Positions 40,301-53,400 of a stretch of DNA of 64,000 nt are shown here, piece by piece (position 1 is the first letter of the stretch; each line of letters opens with the position of its first letter). The DNA comes from Costus lasius (taxonomy: Eukaryota; Streptophyta; Magnoliopsida; Zingiberales; Costaceae): contig CM050449.1 in the NCBI GenBank assembly GCA_027563935.2, positions 9,390,001 to 9,454,000 on the forward strand, written 5' to 3'. A program made the translations under genes and the position numbers. The notes beneath the pieces were generated by a model. The model searched no databases, was not told the origin of the DNA, and saw nothing but the letters and a program-made list of their open reading frames with translations.

Positions 40301-40501
40301 TTTAAATTTGTTAGCTAATCTACTTCCATTAATAATGGCAGGATTGACGAGAACATGGACGACACATTGGCCAATGTGGAGGGAGCACAAGGCGCACTGC
40401 TCAAGTATCTCAACAGTATATCCTCCAATAGGTGGCTAATGATCAAAATATTCTTTGTTCTTATGGTTTTCCTTTTGATCTTCCTGTTCTTTGTTGCATA
40501 A
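34760..40501 (+). CDS. SYP32: Qa-SNARE syntaxin, SYP31/SYP32 (Sed5/syntaxin-5) family
   Basis: This Golgi/ER-Golgi t-SNARE drives fusion of transport vesicles with the early Golgi. Exons: 34760-35000, 36115-36365, 36504-36670, 37110-37316, 40342-40501. All introns are GT-AG and phases close to 341 residues plus TAA. The start is the ATG at 34760; the TTG two codons earlier is not needed. The N-terminus carries a syntaxin-5-like YRDRTQEF block. Next come IGLGIHQTSQKLAKLAK and KRTSVFDDPTVEIQEL in the Habc region. The SNARE motif spans about residues 255-315, with a zero-layer glutamine in VSQQGE (about 282-283). A C-terminal membrane anchor covers residues 320-341 and ends FFVA. Compared with SYP32 relatives, the linker before the SNARE motif (exons 3-4) is glutamine-rich and looks ordinary. 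I cannot separate SYP31 from SYP32 with certainty. Intron 4 holds a solo LTR. Confidence 0.94.
37343..37378. repeat. (TA)n microsatellite in SYP3x intron 4
   Basis: About 18 TA units lie 26 bp after the exon 4 donor site. Confidence 0.9.
38433..39748 (+). mobile_element. Solo LTR in the SYP3x gene, intron 4
   Basis: The 1,316-bp LTR begins TGTCAGGCCC and ends GGGGCGTGACA. It is flanked by a perfect 5-bp target duplication, CTAGG (38428-38432 and 39749-39753). It has a TATA box TATAAAG at 38904 and a poly(A) signal AATAAA at 39185-39190. It is in the sense orientation of the host gene. Its ends, size and layout match the LTRs at 11921 and 42097, so it is a related but distinct member. Several long open frames on both strands come only from its GC-rich composition. 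Confidence 0.93.
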
Positions 40502-41745
40502 TACGACCGCATCTTTAACGGACAGCCTTGCCATACCCCCTATGATTTTAGTGAAGAGCACCGGTTATTCAAGACTTGCTGCGTCGTCCGTTGAAGGCTT
40601 TTGATCTCACATGTTGGGCAATTGTTGTTAGTTTTCTAGCCGAATGAACAAAGCTTATGAGAAACGTTTCTACCCTTCATTTCTTTTCCTTTCGCATTTC
40701 TTATCACGTCATTCAGAAAAAGGCCATCGCAATCAAGCATTTTTTTGACGCAACTAAGCTTGCCTAACCTACAGGTGCTCACCCTCTTTCCAGGGTATTT
40801 GCATTCCTTGTGCATTGTTGTGTCGAGACACCAACAATTGCGAGGGAGCTAGTCATTGTCGCAACTCGCTCGCTCGCCTTAAAGACGATGGTTGCTAATC
40901 ATCCCATCTGCCAACTCGTCTATGATCCCTATCATCTCCCCTTGTCATAAGCTTTGCCTTGAAGTTGTCACGAGAACGGCTAAAATGGTAAAGTCGTGAG
41001 CTTTTCCTGACCCTAGCGATTATACGCTTGGCTCGTGAGCTTTTATTTTTCACTACATCCCTCATTCCCTTTACCTTTTTCTCCAGCCAAATGGAAGAAA
41101 TATGATTCCCCTTTATATCTTTACCCCGTTATAATACTGATCCTTGTGTAATTATTTGAAGTGATTGAAAATAGCAAAGAAAAGAAAGAGATTGCGAGAA
41201 AGATAGAATGTTACACTTTTACGGCCAATTTTTTTCTCCAGCCAAATGGAAGAAATATGATTTTCCTTTGTATCTTTACCCCATTATAATACTGATCCTT
41301 GTGTAATTATATTAAGTGATTGAAAATAGCAAAGAAAAGAAAGAGATTGCGAGAAAGATAGAATGTTACACTTTTACGGCCAATTTTTTTTCTTTTTTTT
41401 TACGGCCAAATTTTGAATAGCGCACGGCACTGCACAAGTCATATGGCAGTATATACATCAACAACACATCCACACCTTATTTAAATATAACAAAAGAACG
41501 TTGATTATGCAACACAACGTATTAATATACTTTAAATCAATCTACTAGGAGAATATAAAACGAAGAAATAGCATAATGTTTTAATACAAAGGCGACATGA
41601 TATTTTTTTTATTCATAGAATATTACTCTTATGGGCAAATCTACAAATAACACGAATGAAGTTTATCGGATACACATCTAGATTGAGAAACGATATTCCA
41701 AACTCCAAAGGCAATCTCCGGCTTCATTATTTCATATCTTCGCTA
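40502..41745. other. Intergenic DNA between two convergent genes
   Basis: This holds the 3' flanks of the SNARE gene (+) and the hydrolase gene (-), including probable 3' UTRs. No further gene is seen. It contains a 155-bp tandem duplication, listed separately. Confidence 0.6.
41081..41390 (+). repeat. 155-bp tandem duplication
   Basis: A unit starting ctccagccaaatggaagaaa at 41081 repeats at 41236 with only a few differences, and both copies end in a ttacacttttacggccaatt stretch. The high similarity points to a recent event. It lies between the two convergent gene ends. Confidence 0.9.
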
Positions 41746-44700
41746 TTATACATTTAATTCATTTTCAGCAGGTAATGACGCAAAAACTGATTCCACTTCA
41801 GCCAAGTCAACATCTTCCAACCTTGAAGGGTTCCACTTAGGATTCTGCACATAAAAAATAGAGAGAAAAAAGCAAGGTACATAAATAAAGAGAATTCACA
41901 GTTGACAATCATATATTAAGATCAAATCCAAATATGAAAACCAAGATAAATAAAAAAAATCTATTACATGCATGACCTGCCAGCAGGGATGGATTTCATG
42001 TTGGAACAAAACTGCTAAGCTACAAATAAACCAACAATTAACTGAAAATAATTAAATAGGATCTTGAACTCTAAGACTCATAATCACTATCCTAAATGTT
42101 AGGCCTGGATTCCCCGGTTCAGCCCAGAGGAGAGTGGGCCTAACCCAAGCCCAAATCTAGGCCAAGCCAACAACCATGGAACCCTAATTGGAGGAGAGGA
42201 GCACGGTCAACTGGTGATATTGACCCAACAACTGAAGCCGGGTCTGCTGCGAGAAGCTTGGGCGCGAGCTTGCAAAGGGGGAACAGGCAATGCGAGAAAA
42301 CCGGCAGCGCGACGAGGGTGTTGGCAGCGTCTCCACAAGACACGGACGCAGTCGACGCGGAAAAGAGAAGACACGCGAGGGACGCAGACGGAGCGAGTTC
42401 TTCGGAGGCTTCAAGGCGACGCAGTCGCGGGCGAAATCCTCAGCTTGGACGACGCAGAGCAAGGTGTGCGGAGCGGATGAACTGGGCAAAGAAAGCGAGC
42501 GTTCCCTGCTCGCCTCCTCTTTAAAAAGCTAGAAGATGAGATCGGGATTTTGCCACTAGAGATCGGTGAGAGATCCTAGAAGAGATCAGAGGAGATCCAG
42601 TGAAAGTTTGAGAGAGAGAGCGGAGAGATTTTGTGAATCGGCGGCGGCAGACTCTGCCGCCGACGAGAGGAGCGACGTGAGAGGCGAGGTTAGGGTTTTG
42701 TAGCCTTTGAAGAAGGAATAAAGGTGAAGCTTTTCCTATCTCCGGAGTCTCATCCCTCTCTGTGTTTCTTCTCCGACGAGCGAGTTCCTCACCTGTTTCC
42801 TCTGTTTTCGCGGCGGCAACGAGCTCAGCGGCAGCAGGCGGCTGCCACACCGGCGGCAAGTGGCGGAGGGTGAGACGGGGACGTCTCCACCTTGCTGATT
42901 CGCCCATCCTCTCCGGCGCAGCGGACGGCGGCGGTGAGCACTCGAGCTCGGCGCGAGGAAGACGACGACGCAGTGACCGATTCGGGCGTTCGAATCGAGG
43001 CACGCTGTGAAGTCAAAATCGGCTGGTCAAAAGATGGGTGAAGATTGAAATCGAATCAGCGATTTCGATTTCGTGGTGACGGCTGACGACGGGGCGACGT
43101 CAGCAAAGGAACGGACTTCGGATTTCGAATTTCGAAACGAAATCGAATTCGGACGGCAACGACGCAACTTTGATTTTGACTGTGGTCAAGATCAAATTTG
43201 GAGTAATCGAGGTATTTTGGAATTTAGGGTTCCCGATTGGATTTCTCTAAATTAGGGTTAGAGTTCTGAGCGACCTTGTAATTTGGGGATAATTATTATT
43301 CGGGAAGTTAGGGTTTCGAATTGGGAACGAGATTCGGTCCGGAAACCCTAGCGAGTTCATGCTCTGGTGTTCCGCCGGACAGCCCTAGGAAGCGGATAAG
43401 CGCCAATTCTAGACCGGTCCGACCGGGGCTTGACAACAGGTATCAGAGGTAAAGTGATCCAGCAGCATGGTGAATCAAGGAGATCGTATTGCACGAATCG
43501 AGCAGGTGCTCGGTTTGACATGGAACAGCAGGGATGCGGTGGTTCCTCAGGTGGAGGACATCCATCGCACGGTAGAGGAGCAAAGGTTGCAAATTATGGC
43601 CCTTCAACAAACTTTGGCCGGAATGGCTGAAGCCCAGCAAAATTTTGAAGGGATGGCAGCGCTACAACAGCAGGTGGCAACCTTGCAAGGACAGGTAGCG
43701 ACCTTGACGGCACTAACCCAGCAAGTGACTGCGTTCAAGGACAGGTAGCAACCTTGACGGCACAGTTAACCAACTCCACGGCAGCGCAACAACATATATT
43801 GGCAGATCTTGCGGTGACGCGCATGGCATTGGCGCAGGCACAAGGAGGTGCCCCTACAGCAACCAGGACGGAGTATGGGGCTCCCAACGGCAACGGGAAG
43901 GTTCGCACCCTAGAACCTGCAATGTTCAAGGGGGCCAGATCAGCAAAAGTATTGGGTAACTTCCTTTGGGATATGCAGCAATACTTTGAGGCTAATCATG
44001 TTTCAGATCAGGAGAAGGTGAGGGTGTGCACAGCATATCTCTCAGATGATGCAAAACTCAGGTGGAGAACCAAAGTTGATTCGACATCAGAGGCGGCTAG
44101 TTGGACATGGGAGGTGTTCCGAGAGGAACTGCGGCAACAGTTCCTTCCCGGAAACTCGGTGGGCTAAGCGCGAGAGGCGGTGGATCGGCTAAAACACACA
44201 GGGACGATCCAGGAGTATGTCAGGGCGTTCTCCGCGCTGATGTTGGAGCTACCTGAGATGGCGGAGGGAGACAGGAGGTACTTCTTCCTCCGGAATCTCC
44301 AACCCTGGGCGGCAACGGAGGTCCGACGACATGCACCATAGGACTGGAGGACGGCTGCAGCTATAGCCGAGTCTCTTGTGGACCAGAGGACTTCAGGGAC
44401 AACCTTTCAGAGAGCACAGAGGTCGCCTCCGAAACGACCATCTCCACCCAGACCTAGGGTGCTAGACAGAGAGAGGCTCTCTCCCCGACGGAACGGAGGA
44501 CAACTAGCATGGCAGGAGCATACTCGACCTACAGAGAGAGGACCGGGTCAATTGAGACCGATTGCCTGCTTCTTGTGCAAGGGAGCACACCGGATACGCG
44601 ACTGTCCGGACCGACAGCAGGTGAACGCAATTGCAACAATCGTGCATCGGGAGCTAGCTGAGAAACCGGCGGTGGTGCATGACGAGGAACTAGTAGAGGC

Positions 44701-47358
44701 CCGCATAGGAGTTGTGCGCATTGCCTCAGTGGTCGCAGGAAAATCATCACCAACCCCCGCAGAAGCAGAGCCGAAAGACGCAGTCGACAAGGGCAACGTC
44801 CAACCGAAGACGAGCTCCGGAGATGCGAACCCTCCACAGGAGAAAAAGACGTATAAGCAGGTAGTGGAGGAAAAGACTTCACCAAAGTCTTGGGAGGAGA
44901 TAGAAGCGAAAGAGAACGCAATGCAACGTGCGAACTATGAGAAGCTCCAACGCAAGAGGGAACAGAACTGGAAAGAGTACTACGAGGCTAATTGTGCTGA
45001 GCAAGAGCGGTGGCTCGCCAGCTGGCGTTAAGCGGCCACCCGTGCTGGACATCGAGGGCGATATCCAAATTGGGCGGGGGAGAATTGTTAGGCCCTGGAT
45101 TCCCCGGTTCAGCCCAGAGGAGAGTGGGCCTAAACCAAGCCCAAATCTAGGCCAAGCCAACAACCATGGAACCCTAATTGGAGGAGAGGAGTGCGGTCAA
45201 CTGGTGATATTGACCCAACAACCGAAGCCAGGTCTGCTGCGAGAAGCTCAGGCGCGAACTTGCAAAGGGGGAACAGGCGATGCGAGAAAACCGACAGCGC
45301 GACGAGGGCGTTGGCAGCGTCTCCACGAGACCCGGACGCAGACGACGCGGAAAAGAGAAGGCACGCGAGGGACGCAGACGGAGCGAGTTCTTCGGAGGCT
45401 TCAAGGCGACGCAGTCGCGGGCGAAATCCTCGGCTTGGACGACGCAGAGCGAGGTGTGCGGAGCGGATGAACTAGGCAAAGAAAGCGAGCGTTCCCTGCT
45501 CGCCTCCTCCTTAAAAGCTAGAAGATGAGATCGGGATTTTGCCACCAGAGATCGGTGAGAGATCCTAGAAGAGATCAGAGGAGATCCAGTGAAAGTTTGA
45601 GAGAGAGAGCGGAGAGATTTTGTGAATCGGCGGCAAAGTCTGCCGCCGACGAGAGGAGCGACATGAGAGGTGAGGTTAGGGTTTTGTAGCCTTTGAAGAA
45701 GGAATAAAAGTGAAGCTTTCCCTATCTCCGGAGTCTCATCCCTCTCTGTGTTTCTTCTCCGACGAGCGAGTTCCTCACCTGTTTCCTCTATTTTCGCGGC
45801 GGCAACGAGCTCAGTGGCAGCAGGCAGCTGCCACACCGGCGGCAAGTGGCGGAGGGTGAGACGGGGACGTCTCCACCTTGCTGATTCGCTCATCCTCTCA
45901 GGCGCAGCGGACGGCGGCGGTGAGCGCTCGAGCTCGGTGCGAGGAAGACGACGACGCAGTGACCGATTCGGGCGTTCGAATCGAGGCACGCTGTGAAGTC
46001 AAAATCGGCTGGTCAAAAGACGGGTGAAGATTGAAATCAAATCAACGATTTCGATTTCGTGGTGACGGCTGACGACGGGGGCGACGTCAGCAAAGGAACG
46101 GAATTCGGATTTCGAATTTCAAAACGAAATCGAATTCGGACGGCAACGACGCGACTTTGATTTTGACTGTGGTCAAGATCAAATTTGGAGTAATCGAGGT
46201 ATTTTGGAATTTAGGGTTCCCGATTGGATTTCTCTAAATTAGGGTTAGGGTTCTGAGCGACCTTGTAATTTGGGAATAATTATTATTCGGGAAGTTAGGG
46301 TTTCGAATTGGGGACGAGATTCGATCCGGAAACCCTAGCGAGTTCATGCTCTGGTGTTCCGCCGGACGACCCTAGAAAGCGGATAAGCGCCAATTCTAGA
46401 CCGGTCCGACCGGGGCGTGACACTAAACATATTCCTCCCCCCTTGTGTGGGTTAGCGGTTAGCCGACGAATCTTACCACAAAGGACAACTGGTAACCCTT
46501 TTTCTGCTAGTGCAATTATGAAGAAGGTTAAACTAACACCTCAGCACTTTGCATGAAGAAAGTTAACAAAAACCTCTTCAGCACTAAGAACAAAGAAGGT
46601 TCAACAAAACACTTCAGAACTTTGCCAAAAGAAATAAAATAATGTTAAAAAATTTGAGAGTAGAATAAGACCGAAAACTCAATTTGCTTCTAATCTAAGA
46701 CATATCCATCTTACCAAAAGATACAAGTTCCAAAAAAATCGAGAGAAGGAATAAAACCAAACGCTTAATTTGCTTGTAATGTCACACATTCTGCAGCAAT
46801 AAGCTTAATTTTTAAGTTCGAAAGGTATAGAACATCACAAGGTAAAACTATCGTTATTTGGCGAATAATCATCAAATAAAAGCACGTTCAGTAACATAAA
46901 TCAGGAGACCTTCTATTCATGACTCCAACGGGAAGAATGCTTATACAAAAAAATGATTATAATCTTACAAAAAAAAAAAAAAAAAAGTTAAAGAAATATT
47001 TGAAGTATTTTTTAAAAGAATAATTCCAACATTTCGTGCGTCTATATAATTGTGCCATTAATGAATACTCTGAGTCAAGTATTACAATATTCGGTATAAT
47101 GGTGTAAATGGGTAACGACATTTAGTTTGTGAAGATTTTTTAATTATTATATTTAAAGGTTCAAAGACTATACATGCATGTAAACTAATATGTGGCAATT
47201 GAACAAAACTCCTATGGCAACTAGCCTAAATGTAATTAACAGTTTGGATGAAGGAAACCAGTCAAAATCGGTGTATTAGTCAGCTGTCATATCAGTATGT
47301 ACATTACCAATCTATACCAACAATGTACCGATAGTACTAGTTGGTACGATTAAAAATA

Positions 47359-47403
<45 letters not shown>

Positions 47404-50400
47404 TATACACACACATATATAGGAATAAAATATCAATGAACTTCTATGAACTAGTTCCACAGTATTCAACCAATTCTCTCGATCATGGAATATAATTGAG
47501 GAAAGGAATATGTGTTAACAAAGGATTTCTTGCTATTATTTTGAGTATACATATATAAAGTACTGGCTTTCTATGGTAACAATTCAAGATTGGATCACTA
47601 CATACTAACCGTATCATGCAGTACAAACTAATTTTAAAACCCTAGTTTGGATAATTTCTAATTGCACATGAATTAATAGCATTTAGTAAGTTCCCTAAAT
47701 TAAAAACTAGAAGCATCCTTAATTTTGGAAAAACATTGACACAAGATCGGTGGGATTGACTCTTGATCCTGGTTCTTAGTTTTCTTTTAAAAAATATTTT
47801 CTTAAAAATTTGAATTTATGAGGGCATGAAGAGTGGCAATAGTGTAGAGGTGAACACAATTTTTAAGTACCAGTAGGAAGTGGGTAGTAAATCCTACAAC
47901 AGAGAGGTTGCAGTGACTGATATCATGTCAATATGAATAGCAAATACCAATATACTGGTCTAGATAGATATTTAAAACCATAGGATAACTAAGCTAACAA
48001 AATGACAATCAATATTTCATAAGCTCAAGATAGCCAACTTGAAGCAACATTAAGTCATAATTACCAAACGCATTGATAGGAACTAAGTAGACAAAATGGT
48101 GGCTTGGCTATTTGCAAATGAGATAAAGCATAGACAGCACGTCGGAGATACGCTGCTTGTCCATGCATACAAAAGAAAGAAGGTATTGCTTTTGCAAAAG
48201 CTATGTATGTTGTCACATGTCGATAATGCACATGTGACACAAAATATATGTTGTCATTTGCAATGGCGTCAATTTGCATGCAAGTATGCAAAGTACGTTT
48301 ACGTATAAAAAGATAAAGCATCGCATTCAAGTAGGAAGGAGTGTTGTGAGTCATTCAAGAGGTAGACTTGTGAGTGTAGTTTATGTAAGAAGACATCTGT
48401 AATGGTACTAAAAAGTACATCATATGTGTTGAGATGAGAGCCGGACAGTTGAGAACTCACCAAAGAAAATGGAGAAATGGTAAATCTAGACACATCTGCT
48501 ACGAAAATGTTAAAGAAAAAAAATGATTAATAGATACATCCATAAGAGATGCCTTAAGTTTGAAGCCTAAATCTAGTGAGAATAGCCTAAATCTTTCACT
48601 GATACCAAGTTGACAAACAAATGAAATGGCTTAAATATGATGAGATAAATTATGATGCGCTAAGGGTAATTATACCAAAAAAAAGGAGAATAAATTAATA
48701 ACGAATAGTAGGAACATGGAAGGAGTCATGAGAACATGAAGGAGCTCATAAGTGTAGTAATGAACATGATAATAACTAACAATGATTATTACATGATAAT
48801 AAAAATCCCAATATTATCCTTAATTCTGAATGTGGAAGGGGCAATCAAAGAAATCAGCCTGTTATTATCTAATATGACAAATGTAAGTACAAAAAACTCA
48901 AGATACCTGGTCCTTGTCCACCAATACTGCTCGAACTCCTTCAGCAAAATCATCACGAATCGATGATCTCAAAGCGATCCGAAATTCAGTTTTCATTACT
49001 CCACTAAGCTGGAGGTTCAATATCAGTTAGGACACAGAGATGTCATCATGAGTAGAAAAAAAAAGGCAAAAATAAGAGCACAGTTAGGCCAACCTACTTT
49101 CGACATATGGAGTTCATTTTTTCCTTTAGCTAAGGCGACTTCAGAAAAATGCTTCTGGGTAATGCAAAGAGAAAAGGGAGCACCTTTACCTAGTCCACTA
49201 AGCGCCTCACTAGCCCATTCTGTCACTACAGCCAAATTGATCGTGGAGATGAGTGATCCATAAAAACACTCTAAACAACATCATTCAGCTTCATGATACA
49301 TAAGGATATGTAGATTGATGGCAAAATGTAGAGGTGCATAAAATGTATTTATTATCAAAAATATTTTAAATATAAGCTAAATGGTTTTCTAGTAGTGACG
49401 CAAAAACTATTTAAGCTAGAAGGGAAGTTAAATTCAGCAATAGGTGGAAAGAATTGAACTTTCATATCCACCGTAGGCACCAAAGAACTACTTATTTTCT
49501 ATTATTTGTTAATCTTTTCGGTGGCTCCGTGTCTGTCATATGTTGAACAAACTGCTGCACTTCTTCATGGAAATTTTTTTGAATAATCTGATTTCCCTTA
49601 AAATCATCAGTGACTGCTAGAGGTCGCTGATGCCATACATTTTGATAGTGATTTTTATTATTATTCCATGATAAATTTAGGCATATTTGAATATTTTTAC
49701 ACTCCTTTAAAGCTTATTTACTTCAAAGCTTCATAATCTTCATTTTTCGTCTTTCTTATGGAATTTCAGGTTAAATCACCCAATTTTGAAGTCATTTTGA
49801 AGAATCTAAGAGCATGGGGTGATTCCTTATGAGAAGACGAAGCTGCCCGTAAAATTTGGGCTCAATCGGAGCTTTTTCTGGACTTCACGGCTAGGTGAAC
49901 CCGGCGGGGTTCACCGATGATCTTGCCCAAGGACGAAACTTACCGCGCGCTTCATTGCCAGGTGAACCCGGCGTTCACCGATGATGTCAAGGATATCCGA
50001 AACCCACATAACACTTCATGGCCAAGTGAACCCCATGGGGTTCACCCATGATTGTGTCCGAGGAAAGCTGCACAGAAATTTACAAAGTACTTCACTGGTA
50101 GGTGAACCCTGTGATTCTTTCGCGACAGAACTGTACAGTGAGCTTCACTGGTGAACCCGACACGTGATGCTTTCTGGACAGGACGACCCTTACTCGGATT
50201 TTCATTGATTTCGGACCCAATTCAAGTCCAAATTTGGCAAGTGAGGACTCTATGAAAAGCTAATTCGAAGGAGAACAAAAAGGATATAAAAGCCCCAATT
50301 TTCGTGACTTAATCATTGAGCAATCGTGCGACGAAGCGGCTAGGGCGGAAGACGGCAGCGAACGGGCAACTTTGGGGCGATTTTTGGATATTCGATCATC

Positions 50401-53400
50401 GGAACTCGGCGATTCTTGGCTTATTGTTTCGGTTCATCATCTCCTCTCTCTTAGAAACTCTTTCCTGAGATTTTCCTATGTTTAAAGAGAAATTTTTGAG
50501 CGTTTCAACGATGGTTGTAGCGTAAACCTTACTTCGGGGTTAGGTTGAAGCCCACCAACGATTTTTATATGCAATTCATGTTTTAACTCTGTTATTTGGA
50601 TTATATCTTGAGCATATTTCACTTGATGTACTTATTTCATGATCTTTACCTTGGCCAAGTATTGACGTGTCTTAGTTGTTACGATTCATAACGAGAGTAG
50701 GATCGTAACGACGGAACCTCTTTATGAAACTTGCGAAGCCTCGACACGAAAGTGCTTGGTCTTCACTCGAGGGTTCATAATCTACCACGGAACTCATTGG
50801 ATTCACCTAGAACGATCCACCGCGAAAGTAAGAGACCGTTCTAGGCGAATACCGGGGTGTACACTCGAAAGAAGGCACCTTGTACCCTAGGGTTAGATTC
50901 CTTATGCATAGTTATAAATCCTTGTAACTGATATTCTTAGTGCAATTAAAATTGTCAGTGCGGTGAAAACCGAAGCCCTGATATTCTCTCTCATATATTT
51001 TCCTTACCGTTGTCGTTTGGTTTCTTGTTTACAATTTCGCTTAACCTTTTGTTTCAAGTTCTTAAAACCCCGTTTTGATCGGCTTAGATATCAAGAATTA
51101 GATTTTCTGGTATTCGACCTTGTTCCCTGTGGGATTTGATATTTTTTATATTACTTCGACATTTCCGTGCACTTGCGGATAGTGTCAAGTTTTTGGCGCC
51201 GTCGCCGGGGAACAACAGTTGATATTATTATATTTCTAAAGATTGGTAGACTAAGCTTTAGTTAGTTTTTCTTTCTTTATTCTATTTCACGTTGCTTTCC
51301 GCTTGTGTCAATTGCTTTGAACTTCATAATTGAATCTGACAAATTTTTATGCAAAGAAGTTCCAGGGCATGAGCACTCTTTGAAATCAATCTTGAGATAG
51401 AACGAACCTTCAGACAAAGAAGGAAGCTTGAACAAACTCGAAAAAAGGAAAGTCAAGAACAGATGGAACACCTTCATATCGACATGGAGAACGAACCACC
51501 AGCGTCTCAACCTGTGAACAACAATAATGCCAGAACACTGCGAGAATATGCCGCTCCTTTTACACATGAGTTTCAATCAAGAATCGTTAGGCCTAGTGTC
51601 GAGGCCAATAATTTCGAAATTAAACTTGCTTTACTTTCCATGATACAACAGAATCAATTTAGTGGTTCTCCTCTTGAGGACCCCAATATGCATTTGTCTA
51701 TATTTTTGAAATATTGTGATATGCTAAAAATTAATGGAGCTACTTCTAATGCTATCAGGTTGCGATTGTTTCCCTTCTCCTTAAGGGACAGAGCAAGGGT
51801 ATGACTCCACGCGATCCCCTCAGCTTCAATACGGACATGAGATGAACTGTCTCAAGCTTTCCTCTCGAAGTATTTCCCTCCTTCGAAGACAATTTAACTC
51901 AGGAACCAGATAATGAGCTTCATGCAGAAGGATGAGGAGTCTTTGTACGAAATTTGGGAAAGATTTAAGGAGCTTCAAAGACTGTGCCCGCACCATGGGA
52001 TTGAGACTTGGGTTCTAGTACACACGTTCTATATGGGATTGGAATACAATACTAGACTCAGTCGATACAGCTGCTGGAGGATCGGGATTAATGAGCAAGG
52101 TACCCGAAGATGCTATAAACCTCCGGCCGCCGGAAGCTGCATCGACTTGTGAAGAGTATTGACGTGTCTAGTATTGGAATACAATAGTAGACTCATAAAT
52201 CTCTCAATACTCTTCACACTCTTCTCTCGCCGGTGGCGCCCTCACCGCCGGAAAACGCTCTCACGCTTAAGCTTGCGCCGATGGTGGAAGATTGTCGTTG
52301 CTGATGGTGGAGATTGCAGATGAAGCTCCCAATCGCTCTCCCTGCCGTGGCTTTAAAGGAGAACGCGAGTGTCTATCGCCGCCTCTGATTGGGGCGCGTA
52401 CCCCTGCTTCTACCGCTGCGCCTCATCTTCCCCGATGAATTCGCTGCCTGGGCGTGTTGGCGCAGTCATTTGCCTTTGATTCGCTCACTGAGAAGGCGTC
52501 GTCCAATTTTATCGCCGGCGACCCCGTCGCCTTGCCGCCGCGGTCTGCATTCGAAGGAGCTGCGGGCGAAGCGTGTGGGGAAGGAGTCGCAACCCTATTT
52601 GCGTGCTCCCCTCGGTCAAAATCAGAAACACGCGTTGACCGTTGGGATTTATCCCTTATTTGGGCTTATGTTCCCCTTTCACCGCCTGGGCTTGGGCTGG
52701 TGCTTGGCCCACTAGGCATTGGGCTGAACCGAGCTGACATCTGGTTCAGCCCGGTTCAGCCCAAAGCCCAGTGGGCCAAGCACCCGTCCAAGCCCACAAG
52801 AAAACCCAAGCAACGCGCGCTGAGTCCGATTTTCGTGGTCAACGCCAAAAGCAAATGTTGGTGTTGACTTTCCCAAATTAGCACAGGCACCGCCTTCTTC
52901 CCCAGCCGTGCGGACGCGAGCTCGTCTCCTTCTCCGCACGAATTTGACGCGGGTGATGATACTGGCGGCTACAGGCGACTCGAGGACCTCGGCTCCGGAC
53001 GACGCGGGCTTGGCAATGACAAAGGGCGGCGGACGCCCTAAGCTGCGGACATTGAGGGGACAATCGCGGGCGACGCGGTCTGAGCGAGGGATGCGGAAGC
53101 AGCGACGAAGCGCTCGCCTCCCCTATAAAGCCGTCCGACAGGGAGAGCGGAGGCATCATCGACTTCTACCAGCGATTTCCACCTGAGAGCGCTGAAGTTT
53201 GGGGAAGCTTTAGCTGCATTTCCGGCGCTTAGGGGAGCGCCAACGAGGGACTTTGACTGGACTGTAACCGGCGACGGGGGTCGCCGACGAGGGAGGGAAG
53301 GGGGCGTCGACGACAGGGGTCAGCGACGAGGAGAGATTGTACTTTTATTTGGGAATAAAACTGTTTCTCCACCACTCTCCTTCCTCCCTGTTTCTTCTGG

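Larger units (their letters stand above)
49611..52152 (+). mobile_element. Truncated Athila-type Ty3/Gypsy element in hydrolase intron 7
   Basis: A 5' LTR (about 49611-51187, starting TGAC and ending GTCA) is followed by a primer site, tggcgccgtcgccgggg (51194-51210), matching the Asp-tRNA type typical of Athila and relatives. A TATA box, gatataaaag, lies at about 50283. The gag start follows at 51463. The element is cut off near 52150: no pol, no 3' LTR and no target duplication are left. The left LTR boundary is inferred from the TGAC/GTCA pairing and may be off by some bases. Confidence 0.75.

Noticed and set aside
45174..45989. Minus-strand open frame of 271 codons
   Set aside because: It lies within the 3' LTR and is matched by a broken version in the 5' LTR; no domain.
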